Shown here piece after piece: positions 34,201 to 49,200 of a stretch of 64,000 bases of DNA. Within the stretch, counting starts at the first letter, position 1, and each line of letters begins with the position of its first letter. The translations under genes and the position numbers were made by a program. Under the pieces are notes generated by a model. The model was not told the DNA's origin, did not search any database, and saw nothing but the letters and a program-made list of their open reading frames with translations. This DNA comes from Orbicella faveolata (lineage: Eukaryota > Cnidaria > Anthozoa > Scleractinia > Merulinidae): assembly GCF_002042975.1 (NCBI RefSeq), contig NW_018149014.1, forward strand, positions 867,462 through 931,461, read 5' to 3'.

Positions 34201-37200
34201 CGGGTTCAAGCCCTAGCCAGGGTCATTGCATTATGTTCTTGAACAAGACACTTTCAGTACTTTCGCAGTGCCTCTCTCTCCACTCAGGTGTATTACTGGT
34301 ACTTGCGAACCGAACTGTTGCTACAAACTAGCAGAACGCTAGTTGCAATGGAACCTGCGAAGGACGAGCGTCCCATCCAGAGGGGGGAGGGGAGGAAAAC
34401 AATACTCCTAGCCGCTTCATACTACAGAAACCGCAGCTAAGCGCCGAGAGCTATGAGCAGTTGAGCTTAAAAGGCTTTACGTTTTAGTCTGAACTACTCA
34501 GTCCTGAGCGACCTCAAAGAGGCATGTTGAAAACACGCTGTGAGAAAAAAAATAGAATTTCAGGGCAAAGAGCTCACAAGACATGAGGTCGTACTCGAAA
34601 TGCCTTAAAGAGGCTTACAGTACAATAGCGCGCTCGATATTTTCCAAGGTACAAACTGAGCACTTAACAACCGACGAGAACTCAAAAAAAACCTAGCTTA
34701 GAATTATGCAATCTAGCCAAGAGAATCATCATTTTGATTTGGAACTCAAAGGATTAACGCTGGAGAAGACAAAAATAAATTCACTATTCGTCAGATCAAA
34801 ACTTACCGTCATACAAGCTCCATTTTACGTGAAAAGACATTTATTGGAACATAAGAAAGTCTTAACATAAGAATGAGTTCAACTCTTACAGGATTTGTTT
34901 TGGTACCTCAACATGGCCACCGCACCCAATATGGCTGCCGTGACGCCTCGTGAAAACGGCGCTATATCAACAATCTTACCTCATAGTTTTCTCTGTGTTC
35001 CAGGACGTTAGCAGTATCGTAAGTAGCCGTAGTCAAATCTTCAGTGGAGGCCGCCAGCTCGTCCAACCGTCTGGATACAGTCTCGACCTCGTTATTCAGA
35101 GCAGTAACTGCTTCGCACTTCTCCTCCGACTCGGCTATTTTCTCGCTAAGCTTCGTCTGCAGCTCGTCCCATTTGCCGCTTAATTCATCGAGCTTGGACT
35201 GCACTTCGTTCTTTCCTCGAACTGCGTGAGGCTCCATCATAGCCAATAGCTTCCCTTTCTCACTGGCGGTTTGGAGAAGAGGAGCAACGTCATCTAGTTT
35301 CTGTTGGAACTCCTGCGGAGATAAAATAATGAAACGTTTCCTATTTCATGAATTAAACTACACTTCCGACTGAAATAACGGTCAGGGAACAGCTCATGAT
35401 TCAGTGGTATTTGAAGTACCAGTCCAGGGCAAAAATGTTCCCACCCCGCGATTTTCGTCACTTACGCTGCTAAGCAATAGAGAGGTCGAGCATGGCGTTA
35501 CCGCAAACGGCAAACGGCAAAAATTAAACTTTTGCCGTCGTTTTTTTTAGCCGTGTGTACACTTAAGTGAGATTATTTGTATTTTCTCTCAATAGGAGAT
35601 TTTTTTTTCTGTTTTTGTGTTGAACTGATTTAAGGATTAGAGGAAAAGATAACAAAATCAGAGGCAATTTTTGCCGTTTGTCGTATTGCACTGCGTGTGC
35701 AGTTGCCGCCAAAAATGATTTTGGCGGGAACTGCGGGGTCAGTGCGTCTTGAAGTTGTCGCTGTTGCTGCGAAATGTCCCAAATTCGCGAGTCTTCTTCT
35801 TTCAAGTACCCTAGGTGCCAGTGGTTTTTTTTTGTTTTCGTGGCAAAGCTGCAATTGTGAGCGGCGAAGCCGCGAACGATCTCGATCGTGGCTTCGTGTA
35901 AATCGACTATCCAGTGGATAACTGTGGACAGAACAAACTGCGCTATCCGATGGCGATTTGGTGATTTAGTGGTTCATTCGACGGATATGGACTTATTCGC
36001 ATAGCGTTATCCAAACTTTGACCACAGGGCTAGTATAACATTTTACGCCGACTACTAAGTGCGACTGTAATGTCTAAGTGCTGTCCTCTTACTGGTTATC
36101 TATGCCAAAAGAACCAGCTGCTTCTGGCGTTTATTAGAAATTGACACCCAGTGAGTAAACAGGAGTCGAACGCTTTTTAAATTCGCATTTCCTTCTATTA
36201 ATCTTTAATAAACTGACGCAATACACCCAACAACTCTTCAGAAATTATTACTTATACGTTCGAGTACTGATCAAGGAGAAGTTTATGCAAAATCGCAAGA
36301 AGCCCATAACGACGTGATCAAACTCCTAAAAGTAGTTTATGAACTTCGCATTCTTAACGTCAACTGCCATAAAACCGAAGTCAAGACACCCCAAAACGCC
36401 GCACGATCAAGAATTTTTACTCTCAAACGAGTTAGTGAGGCTAATTTAAATGCATACAGCCATGTATGAAAAGGGTCTATAAGACGGTATTGACCGCGCG
36501 CGATATTTCCCTGGCGCGTGATCCCAAAAATATCAAGCACGTACCTCGAAAAAGGATCTGTTTTGCAGTCCGTTATCTTGCGATTCCTTTTCGGCCAATT
36601 TCTGTTCAATTTCGCGTAGACAATCACTTGCTTTTCCAACAGCCTCTCTGTACTGTTTGTGAAACGATATAGTCTCGTGCAATTCCTGCTGTTTTCGTCT
36701 GGCGTCGTTTCGGATGGTTTCCAGGCTGGCCTCGGTGGAGACTTCGGTAGTTTCTTTCCAAGGCACGGTAGCGGCGAGGTCCGTCATACTTGCCATGAGA
36801 GATTCGAAGATCTCTAATTTCTCTCTTAAATCCTGCGAGACAATATCCCAAGAGCACTGTCAGATCGGCAGGTGTGACTCTTATTACAATTCGAAATTTA
36901 AAAAAAACAAGTTATCATTTTATACCAGGTATGACAATGTTAGCTGGCGACAACTTGGATCGACTTACGCTGGGTAGACATGCCTGTGGGAAGCTTATAA
37001 GGTGACAGCGTTTTGCTGCAAATTTGAACTGTATGTAAAGGCAAACACAAGCATTTGCAAGTTTCTAATAAAACAGAGCTTAAACAATTGGTGAGATTTC
37101 CGTCCCATTCGCCTGGCAAAGCAAAAAATTCTCCCTGTATCATTCTGTACTTTCGTAGTTCTATTTCCTGGCTTCGAAACTGGAAGATGAAAATGTCTTG

Positions 37201-40200
37201 CCCAAAACACTAGACATGCAGTTAACCCTGCCAGCACTCGAGCGTTAGCTAAGTATATGGCCTCCGCTCTTACCGCTTGGTTTGCATTAGATATTTTTTT
37301 TTATTCAGGTTGCCGGCGTTCAAAGCCTTCGATCAGAAATTATGCTGTGTTTGTTCCTTTATATAAATATAATAAACATTATTTATTACAGTACTATGCT
37401 TTATCATTTACTCAAGTATTAACTTCTATTAAAACAGACAATATGAAGGCCAGATCTTCGGGAAGATAACAAAATATATAATTTATCTTTTAATTTCTTC
37501 AACACGATATCGGCTCACAAGGTGAAATTCATGAAAAATAAATGAAGTTATCACGAAAGGTGAGGCAACTAAATGAAATCACAATAGTAATGGTTAGGTC
37601 ATTTACCAAAACTTCACCCAGAAATATAATTAGTGATATCAGGCATAGGTTAAAGGGGCTTGCTGTCAAATAAGTTATTTGTGAGTTCTTGGTGCTTTCC
37701 GCAAAGATGACTATGAAAGACATGTATTCGTGATATTTATCTTGAGTTAAAGGCTGCCGTTCGCTATTTAGTACTAATATATTCAGGCGACGCGCACGTA
37801 CTTTTGTCTTCGTTTATAAACAAAGTATAAGCACAGCGCAACAAAAGCCTTAATATCAGTAGGAAATGACAACACTTTCAACTTCAAATGCAAATTTTCG
37901 TATGTTTTGTACGAGTGAATACACTGTGTTTGAAACATTTCCATCACTGAGTTTATATCAATCATCTCGCTCGGGTTCGGTAAAATAGAAATGGAAAAGT
38001 TAGAACAGAGTTAAATAAATGTGAAAGTAAAAATTCTCGATTAGGCAGACGAGGTTTTTGGCACCGAAAAATATACAGTTCTAGAAGGATCAACTGAAAC
38101 AGGATGTTTCTAGCGGGATGATTAAGCATTAGATTTAAATATGCAAAATAAATGTAAGCGTACATGATCTGTGACCAGACAGCTTCAGACATTACAAATG
38201 GAACGCAGATTGACGATCAGGGATGTTAATATTACCAACATGACAGTGTCAAAAGAGCGGAAAAAATATGAAAAATATAGATTGTTGCTCAATATTCTAA
38301 AACACAGTAGCAGCGGTTTAATTCAAAGTAGCATTATTTCGTCAAGGATAGAGAAAATATAATTTCTCTAGACAACGGTGTTTAACCAGTCATTCGCTTG
38401 AACGTTTGGTGTTTTAACACTGCGTAGAATTATATAAAATTGTAATATTTACGGACGTAACAACGAGTACCGTTAATACCTGAGTCTTCGTCTCAACCGT
38501 CTCCATGTTTTCCTCCTTCGCGGCTGTTATCTCGCTCAACAGTTGATCAATCTCCTTCGCTTTCGACGTCGCTTGCTCCACGATCTCAAGATGTTTCTGG
38601 CAGCTTGATATGCCATCTTCCAAGAGTTCCCGCTGTACGTTCAACTGTTCTTTCGCTGTTTGCCATTCTTCTCTCAGCTTTCGAAGCCGCTCTTCAAACT
38701 CCTCGCGTTCGAGTTCATTCAGTTTGCCGCTGACTAGTTCACCTCGCGTGCTCAGGGTATTTTCTCTACCGTCGACTTCTTTTATTAAATCCTGCGCGGG
38801 AAATAAGTGACGACAGTCAATAAAATTAATTTATAATTTCTATTTTTGGCACATGCCCGACAATGCCAAATCTGCATGATACACTGTGTCACGACACCTC
38901 AAGTCATTTTCCTGCTGTACTAAATTAATTTCAAATAAAGGAAAACTAAAAAAAAGAAGAAAAATAACAAAGAATTAATGACGGAACGAAAACAAACAAC
39001 GAAGGATACAGATGGTACAAAGGTAGAGAAAAACGGTTTAGGACATGCGCCCCACTGTATCATAAACAGCCTCTCTGCAGCCGATGCGTGACAAGCAGAA
39101 ACGGTGGTTGCGTGACAATCAAAAAGACATAGTACATACGAAATTGTATACATGTACTTGTAAGAGGAAACAAAATCGGCCACAGTCGTGAGTGAAAGCG
39201 CATTTTTTCAGAAAGGTTGAAATGAAGACCTAGACAAGTTCAGGCAATAACTTTGCGCCGGAAATTTGAGAGTTTTGTCAGCTACCCGCTCGGCTAAGAT
39301 TTACTTTTACGAGAAAGAGGATACTGATAACTCCGCGACTGAAACGGTTTCGAAAAGAATTCTGATTCGAATAAGAACTTAGCTTAAAATTAACTGAAAA
39401 AAAAATTAATAAGATCGTATAATCGATTTGTCTCACGACAGCTTTCAAAAAACTTCGGATGCGGCCATTTCCGCAAAAAGAATTCGTCATCAAATTGGTA
39501 AGGTATATTGTGCTACCTGCAGGCACGACAAGAACACGAGGTCAAGATAAAACCAGTATTTGACCGGCGAAAGATAAACACGTTTTTAAGTACCGGTAAA
39601 CAACATCTCGCAAAGGGACCGCCGGTCAACATCATGATATCGGAGAAGTTTCCAACAGCTTTACGTACTTAATAACAACAGTTTGTATCTTTGAAAGTAT
39701 GGCAATCTCCGCATAAGAATATCTAAGGGAAGGTTATAACCCTCAAGCGCGAAAATCTCAATTCTAACTGAATGAATAAAAATTAAAATCTACAGTAAAC
39801 CTGGAGCTACTTTCCCTGTTGCCTCAGAAGATCGCAATCTGTCATGTTGATCGTTTAGTCCATACGGACCACTGACTTACTGAGCAGACAATTACAGTCG
39901 TGAAAGAAGTTTCTTTACGCCATTGTTTATTAAGTGAGGAGGAGGAAGTAATAAGACAGTAGTTAAACTAAAAAGAAACCTCTTGTGAATCGCAGCGAAA
40001 CATTCTCCGGAGCAATTTGAACTTCACTAACCTTCGCCTCACGTAGCCTGTTGTTCTCGGCTTTAAAAGCATATTGAAGTGTTAGAATCATAAATTTACA
40101 AATTCGAGAAGTTAATTGAACAAGAAAAAATAGTCACCAAGGACCCTACTTTTTTCCAAGAGCCAGTTGACTAGTTGAAGGATACTAAACATCACCGTCA

Positions 40201-43200
40201 ATGTCGCTGTCGTATTCTGTTAAATTATGTTTCCCAGTACACGCCATACTTATTCACCGTACGATCATGCAAACAATACAAAAATATCTTCTGAAAAGTA
40301 TGAATATTCAAAATTAGCTTCTCCCTCCTACTTACACAAGCCCAGATATATGATAATTGAGCGATAAGGAGGTTAAAATATTTCACGACTGTCTCGCAAA
40401 CCATGGCGACTACTAAGGTTTGTTTGTTTTAGCGAGCGCTCTCCTGCAGATCAAAAACATTAGCCGAGAGCAATTGGAAGCAAGTTTTAAGCTTACTCAC
40501 CGAGTTTCCTTCCAAGTAAATAAAATAGAAAATCTCTGGAATCATATTCATCATGGTAAAAACTTGTTAAGAACATTGGCAAATCTCTTCGAAGGCAATT
40601 CCATGGTGTATTAAATTGTCGCTTTGTAGTTTGTTCGCAGTAATAAAAGGTCCAATTACTTGTGCCTTTGTTTTGAAAACAAAGACGAAGAAAGAGCGGA
40701 CTTCATTTGAAATTCAAACAACGAGGGAGATGCAAATTTACTCTTACTGACCGTAACGTAAGGAGTACTTTTAAATATCGCGTCATCTGTGAAGCAAAGC
40801 TGTTTTTTCTCCGTCTGTAAAGGCGGAATTCTGTAACAATACGAGTGCTGCACATGAAAGAAGCGCGGATAAGTTCAGGAGAAGAGGTCACTTAAAATAA
40901 CTACTGCCAAAGCGCTTTTTAACGGCAGTATACAGCCTGTCTGGTTATTGGCTCGTCTTCAAAGTGACTTCTGAGCCATAACGGGTGGAACAACAAATTT
41001 ATCGGTCTTAAATTTGAACGCAAAACCGTGAAGCCACGAAGTCAGATTACACACTTTTTGACTTGAAACGATTGTACATCATAAACGTGCAGTAATTAAA
41101 GAATTGTAGACTATTTGTATATTGGGTGAATTCCTCGTTTAATACGTATCCTATTAATTTTAAAGCCATACTCCCTACGACCGTGGACTCGTACAGCGTT
41201 ATACATAGCTGCCCCGCAACTCCACCCGCCAGCAATTTCTCAGCTGGATTGTAAATGGCAAAAGGAAGCAGTGCCACTTTGAGGTTTTGCACAAACTTAT
41301 TTACAGCTTCTTAAAATGTCGCCGAAGACTCGACATGAGGGCGAGGCCCACGACGACCACGTGAAAGAGTTCCCTAAATGATAAGAAAGCTAAGCCACTC
41401 CTATGCATTCTGAAGCTGATTGGTGCCAAGAGTAACGAAAAATAGTTAATACAGTTGAAAATCAATAAGAATTAGAAAAGAAAACAGACGACAACAGCGA
41501 CGAAAAAGTAACCAAACAAGGGTCAAATGAGTGGTAAAAAATTTGCACGTGCGTTATACAATTTGGTACATTTTCTAAGCAAGCTGAAAAGTAACAACGT
41601 CAAGTTACTAAAATTCGACGTTTATAGAATGTTGAAACAAAAAATATGTAGACAATCGCGACAGTTCATCGAAATTCAGCTACTCGATCGTACCTGGTTA
41701 ACTCCCAGCTGTATTGATGTACCGATAAATTGTCAAAATTGCCATAACAGCAAATGTACAACTGCCAGTTAGGAAAATATATATTTCAAATTGAAAGTTG
41801 AAATATCAACTTACCTTCACGTTGGCCAACTCCTCTTGAGCCTCTTTCAGTGAAGCCGGTACTTGGTGGTCCGCGGTACATCGTTCAAATATCGCCGCGG
41901 CCTTCACAGCCTCGCTTTCGAACATGTCGCAGTAGTCCTTAAACTGCTGTAACTCATTCTCAACGTCCATCAACTGCTTCCTCAGTTCTGAAATCTCCGT
42001 TTTCACCCTCGCAACTTCAGGCGCTTTAGCGCTACCCTGAAACGTTTCACTGTACACTTCGTACTCGCTGAACTTGGCAATGAAGGCGGCGAGAGCCTGG
42101 GACTTCTCAGACATCCGGGCATCGTCGAGCGTGAAGCCGTCATCGCTCTTATCCAATAGTGATGTACCATCCTTGATTAAAATTCCCGCCGTTTTCAGCC
42201 AACCTTCCAAGGTCTGTTGCTCCGCTACGAGATCTCGTAGACAGTCGATACGCTCATGTATCAACTCTTGTAAAGTAGTTCTCGTTTGTTTCAGTTGATG
42301 AGATCGTGTTACCAACTCTTCTCTCTTGTCGAGCGGAGAAAAATATAACGTCTCCTTCTCCTTTTCTATCAGCGCTTCGTAATCTCCTTCCCTTTCAGAG
42401 AGTTCTTGATCAACTGCGTGACATACTGCAAGTTCCTCTTCAGTGTGTGTAACGTCACCTTTTTCGGCGATGGCGTTACAATCAACTGCACAAATTTTGG
42501 TCGAAAGATTGTCGTACAACGTCAGTAACTCTACGTAGTCGCTCTCAAAATCACGCAACTTTTCCAGTTGCAGTACTTCCTTGGATAGATTTTGTTGCGC
42601 TGCATGCACGTCCTCGGACAACAAACGGAAATCACTTTCAATCTCGGTGTCGCCGACATCCCTTCGGTCAGCTCCCCCTTTAACAATTTTTTCAGCTATG
42701 GAAGTTAGAAGAAGCTCACAGGAATCTAGCCTCGCCAGTGCAACTCTCTTCGAGGTAATGGCGTCTTCAATCCAGTTTTCACCTTCAAACTCCACAGGCT
42801 CAGAGCCCAGGCCTTTGACTTCATGTAACAAGTCTCTAATGCGATCAAGGTCCGCTGCAAGTTTGGCATGTTGTTTCATGCGGCCTCTTATCTCGCCATC
42901 CCTACTTGCCAATTTTCCTTTAGTATCTTCCAAAGTCCTTGATACATCTTGAAGATCGCTCAGAATCCTATCTTTATTTGGTCCGTCGCCCTTGATGTTA
43001 CCAGATTTAAGTAATATTTCTTGCAACAAATTGCCCTTCGTCTCGACAATGGAACGAAATTCCGTGTTAGCAATTAGAGCTTTTTCCAAGTCAGCTTTCT
43101 GAATTACTGGTGGTATATGTTTTTCAATGAAAGGACCAGGCACGTCTTGTATCCAGTGCTGTAAGTTTTCAACACCTTGCGCAAGAGTTTGTACCTCCGA

Positions 43201-46200
43201 CTTCTCTTTCTCAAGTTCATTTAGTTTACCCAGGGCCTCATCTTTCACTTCTTCCCATCTCTTCACAACAGAATTCAGCTTTTGTTTGGGATCAAGATCT
43301 TTTTGCTCGTAGGCAACGTTTGGAAGTTCATCGCATCGATCTGTAAGCAGATCAAGCTTGTTGCGATACGACTTGATTCTAGAACACAGCTCCTGCATTC
43401 GTTCCACTCGCATCTCTACAGGTCCTCGATCACTTTCCCGTGCAAGAATTGCCGTTTCAAGTTCTTGGACGCCTGCCTGACATGTCTCATAGTCGTCTTC
43501 AAAGTCTTTCTTGGTCTGTGCTAACCGTTCAAGCTCACGCACCTTCTCTCCTACCGAAGCCTTGAGCTTTCCCCAGTCTCCTTGCAGCTGCCCGGCTTTT
43601 CCATCTGGGGTAGTACGCACGCTTTGCGTCGCGTCATCAGATGACAGCTTAGCCTCTTTCTCATGCAACGTAGCCATGTGTGTTTCACGTGATTCCATAT
43701 CTCCGTAGAGCCTTTTAAGCTTTCCCATTTGATCATCCAGGGTTTCCACTGTGCAAGACACATCAACTGGAACTGCCGCTTGATAAATTGTGAGCAAGCT
43801 TTCGCAGCGTGCGGATTCTTTGTCAAATTCAATAATGTCGTTGATACGTTCTTCTGCTTGACGAACTCTCTCCTTAGAATCCCTTTCCGCTTCGTTAAAT
43901 GCCGTCTGTAACGCTAGGAACAATTCTTCCAATTCTGCCTTTTCACTTGCGTCAAGCTTTGTGAGAAGCATTTCTCCTTTCTCTACAAGACCATCAACAT
44001 TACTCTTCTCTGACTCAAGCTCTGATGCCGTTTGTTTAAGCTGGCCGAGAATTTCGTTTGCAGTTTGTATATCAGTTCCCTCTGATTTATAGCTTCGAAG
44101 AGAGTCATGTAACGTCTTCACACGAGCTACACAAGCGTCCACATCACCATGAATGTCTCCGACTTCACTGATCCAAGACTCCAGTTGTTCTTGCCTAATT
44201 GCAGTTTCCGTGTTGATCTTCTGCCATTCATTTTTAATCTGCTTCAATTGCTCTCGAATCGGTTCTCTTAGCTCCTCGCACGTGTTCGTCACGTGATAGC
44301 CTGCTTCTTCCAACGAACGTATCTGCTCTTTCAGTTCCTGGCATTTCTCTTGCTGTTTCCTCCGCGCTTCCAGCTGGGCGTTGGACTTGCCTCGTACAAC
44401 TGAATATTCACACGCTTCTTCAGAAGATTTCCTCAAATCATCCAAAGCCCGTTTGCAGTTGTCTGCACACGCGGTGTAGCTCTCTTTCGCTTGAACAAAT
44501 GCCTTCAAACGTTGCTCTTTCTTAGCCGCGTCCTCTTTGAGTGCCTCCCATTTCCTTCTGACGGAATCAAGTTTACTTTGTAGCTCACCCATACCGCTTT
44601 CTCCAAGGACATTCGCAGCTTCACCGTTTTCTTCGATGCGCGCCATCTTAGCTGCGAACGTCTCCAATTCTGGCAGCAACTCCTTCAACTTAGCAAGTTG
44701 CTCTTCAGCGCTGGAATCGTCCAAGGAAAACGTCGCTTCTGAATCCACAATTACAGCGGCTTTGGTTAACCATTCTAGCGACTCCTCAAGCTGTCTACTG
44801 CATTCGTTGTATTTGTCGATCGTCGCTTCTGTTTTGCTCAAGGCCTGCGGGAGTTCCTTGTTAAGGTCGTCGAAATCGTCGCTTGCTTTTGTTAGCTTGT
44901 CTTGAATTCCGCTCTGCACGACAAGATCTTTATTCTTCTCAAGAAAGCTACGGAATTCCTGTTGTTTTTCATTGATCTCGGTTTGCAGATCTCTCAACTC
45001 GCCCAAATGTTCCGCCAGAGCGTCTAAACCCACAGGCTTCTCTGCACATCTCTGCATGACGTTATTAGCTTCCTGCAGCCATGTCTCATAACGTAAAGCT
45101 TCATCTTGAAATTCTTTCACTTCACCGAGACATTGCTCCACCTGCACACACTTAGCAGCCGATTCTTCATGTAATCCCAACAGAGTGTCACACAAACTGT
45201 TCAGTTCCTTTGAGAGCGATTCTTCTATTGAACTAGAAACTTTCCCAACCCCTTGACCGACCTTTTCTTTAGCTTGCATAATATCGTGAAGCACAGTATA
45301 TGCCTCGCTGTTAAGCTTTTGGTACTCGACAAGCTTTTCCTCCAGCTGCGGGACGTTCCGAAGCCCAAAATCCTCCTTCCCGCCCACGATCATTTCCTTT
45401 TTCTGCAAGAGCCATTCTTTACATGAAGATATTTGTTCTGTGACTTCACTGACGTCGCTGACGCAGTCTTCTACGTCGCCAAGCTTTGCCGCCAAAAGTT
45501 TGTGCATTTTTTCAACCCTGGCTTCTAACGAGCTGAGTCGATCTTCTTGTCCTACTTTAAAGTCCTCTGACTCAAGAGGAGAATCTTCCACTTTATTCCG
45601 TAGTGTTTCGACAAACTGTTCGTACGAGGCGCATTCGTTGTTCAAAGTTTTCAGCTTTTCGACTTGCCCAACTACTTCTTCCACCTCTTGGGCATGCTCG
45701 GAGACGAGTGAGATTTCTTTCTCGACGTTGTCCATCCAGCTAGAAACTTCTTCAAGGCTTTCGTTGAGCTCTTTCTCCAAGGCAATTCTGCGCTCTGTTT
45801 CAGCTATCTTCTCCGAAAAGCGAGCAAGCGATGTTTTCCATTTATCAACAACCTGAGCGTAATCCTCAGTTGCGTCCACCACCATTGCCACTTGATCCTT
45901 CTTCTCTCCAAGCTGGAAAATAACGGACCTTTGGGCTAAAGCGTCTTCGAATTCTTTCTTAAGCTCCTCGGCATAAACTTCCATTTCTTCGATATCAGAG
46001 AAACAAGGCGGGTCAGAAGACACAATGCTCTCAATTCCTTGAACAATGTCTTTGCATTGCTGCAACTCAGCTTTGAACTCTTTGACGTTATCACTTTCAC
46101 TCTGCAATAATATCAACTCGTCCGCAACTTTGCTTTTAAACTCCGCATAAGAATTCTGTAAACATGACAGTTGAGACTCAATAGTTTCCTTCTCATCCGT

Positions 46201-49200
46201 ATTGTTCGTTAATCGGGCAGCGTTCTCTAGCAAAAGTTTTAGTTCGTTCTCTTTTGACTCAAGCTTTTGTTGCGTCAATTCGAGTTCTTCCACCCGCGTC
46301 TCTACCGAAAAGCCGTCGCCCTGTCCAGAGCACGATTCTGCCAACTTCCCCTCGTTCTCAATCCAAGACTTCAAATCCTGATACGTTTCTTGAAACACAC
46401 GGTTCTCGCGAAGCTTTCCTTCGAGTTTATCCAATTCCACTTTTGATCGCTCTTGCACTTCTTCAACAGAATTCTTTAACTCGGCCAGTTGGGATTCAAA
46501 CATTTGCCGTTCCGAATAGCTGACATCTTTGAAAAACGCTTCGCTTTTCCTTAACAGCACCTCCGCCACATTCTCCGGAGATGCACACCCGGTATTAACA
46601 GCCTTCAGCCGTGCAACTTGATCTTCCATTGAAAGAATATCTCCCGCAACGAGCTCTGCGCGTTTAATTTCATCCTTAGAGTTCTCAATCCACTCTTTAC
46701 AAGATTCCAATTCTTGGCCAAACTCTTTAACAGTTGCTAGACGTTTTTCCAGACTTCCAACCCTATCACTGGCATTTCCTCCGATGTAATCCCACTGCGA
46801 CTTTAAATCGTTCACTTCTACTTGCAAAGCCGCCTGTTGAGATGGTTTTAATTTGCTGAGCAATTCTTCAGTTTTAACGTGTAAAGAAGCCAGAGCGTTC
46901 TCCGCCGATGTTACAGCTTCTTTTGTGAGCACCACACCCTCCTCTAAAAGCAGTATATTCTCCATTTTAAGCTCTTCCCTTGCAGAACTTTCCACTTTGT
47001 TGATCAGCTCTTTGCATTCTAATAGTTCCGTTGCTAACTTGTCTCGCTGCTTCAGTGTTTCGTCCTCTCGTTGAATCTGACTAGAGACATTCCCCTTGAC
47101 ATGCAACAGTTTTTCCGTCAACTCGCAAACGCGAGTGGTAAACGCTTCTTGAATCGCTTGACAGCTTGGGTGGATTGACTGACCGTCTGTCTCCATTGAA
47201 GCAATTCCAGCTTCGCACATTTCTACATCACAGAGAATTCCTTGCAGGCTCTGCAGCTCTGAATCCACGGTGTCAAAGTTTTCAACACTAGTAATATCGT
47301 TCAGCTTTGACTCAGCATCCGCCAAAGCTGATTGTGCTTTTTCAAAATCGGACTCTAACTTCTGAACCTGTTCCGTGGAAACCTGCAGTAAATCTTCCCG
47401 CTTGTCTAAGTCTTCATCAAGTCTTTCCCACTCAGTTCTTAATGCTTCTAGCTGACCTTCAACAACTTCCTTATTTTCAACACTTTCGTTTTCCCATTCG
47501 TCAGCCAGCTCTTTTCCTTTCAGCATCAAATCTTCAAACCGGGCTTTGTTATCTAACAATTCACTTCTCACTTCACCACAAACTTTCGAAGCTTCTTGCA
47601 AGTCATCTACACTTTGCGCCGAGTTCGTCCCGATCGCTCTGTCTCTTGCATCCGTGAGCCAGGTCTTAAGCCCAGTTAACGCCCCTACGAACACGACCTG
47701 TTTACTCTCGACTCCACTTCCTTGACTACCATCGCGACGTCTTTTAGATCTGGCTTTCATCTTAAGTGCCTGCCAATCCTGTTTCAGCTCGAGTAATTTG
47801 GATTCTAAAAGAGCTTTCTCTGGTGCCTCCGTTACCTTACCTAAGATTTCTTCTCCTTTGACAATAACAGACTCCAGTTCTTGATAACGAGTTTCCACCT
47901 CTGAGAGCACCGCAATTCTCTCCTCCGTAGTTTCAGCCCTAGCTAACAATGCCTTCATCCACTCTGTCCATTGATCAATTTCTTTCACACAGCCTTTCAA
48001 GTCTTCAATTAACGACCCACTGCTATCTTCGACGGTTTCTCCGAGACATCTCCTCAACTCCTTATCCTTTTCCTCAGATTCCTGTTGCAGACTGGTCCAT
48101 TCATCTTTAACACGAGCGAGTTGTTCCATCACAGCCGCCCTTTCTTCGGGTGGCAGTTTGTCACAAAGTTTCGTGCCTTTCTCCATCACAGACTTCACCA
48201 TGTCCTCTTTTTCTTTTATCTCTTGACAAAGCTCCCCGTGTTTCTGCAAGTCAGCTTCAACACCAGCAACATCGCTGGCATCAGCTCCATCTGCTGCCAT
48301 AGCGGCGCTTGCTTCCTGCATCCATACAACGCATTCTTCAAGCTCCTCGTAATACTCCGACTGCTCGCCGATACAGCGTTCAATCTCGTCGCCCTGCAGC
48401 TCGGAGAGCGTGCGAACTTTGTTCCAACGCGCAGACAATTTCTCCAGCTGCTCTTTGACGACCGTTCGTTCCTTCTCGTTCATCCGGGAGGACACCTTTC
48501 TACCCTTTGCCATGATGTCGCTTACCACCAGGCTCTGCTGTTGGATTTCGTTATAGAGCTTCTCTTGTTTCCGAATAACGTCCATCTGTTCTTCTTCTGG
48601 AACGGAAAACATGTCTATCTGCAAAGTATTCTCCGCCTCATCTAACCACGTGCTAAAGTCTGCTACTTCGAGAGCAAAGGCTTGATTCGTCGAATCCAAA
48701 GCTTTTGCTTCTTCGGCCATGAGAACTTCGCGTTCTTGGACACGTGCGGATTCATCGCGAACATCTCGCATTTCCTTCCACGTTACACGCAGCTTCTCGA
48801 GACGCGCCTCTAAGATCTCGCGCTCATTTTCTGGAAGAAGCGACGAGATTCGATGACCAACACGAAGCACTTCCTCCACCGAGGTTTCGACATGCGATAT
48901 ATCTTTATCAGTATCAACCATTTCCGTTGTCTCGCTTGAAAATGTCTCAAGAGCTTCCATGCATTCGTTGTACTTCACCTCAAACGTCTCAACCTCTGAA
49001 ATGCATTTCATGAGGTAGTCCTTCTTCTCTGTTGCCATTCTGTGAACCCTCTTCCATTTGTCACCAACAGTTCTCAGTTTTTCCAGTGTTTCTCGTTTCT
49101 TTCGGGGATTGTCTTGCACAATTTTCTTTCCCTTGTCACTGAGATTGTTGACAAATTCCTTTTGCGTCTGCAACTCTGCGAGCAAAGGCTGGAGAAAGAA

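Noticed and set aside
48085-48645. 186-residue plus-strand open frame inside the giant exon
   Set aside because: Antisense shadow of the repetitive Glu/Lys-rich coding strand, giving an artificial Phe/Leu-rich peptide.
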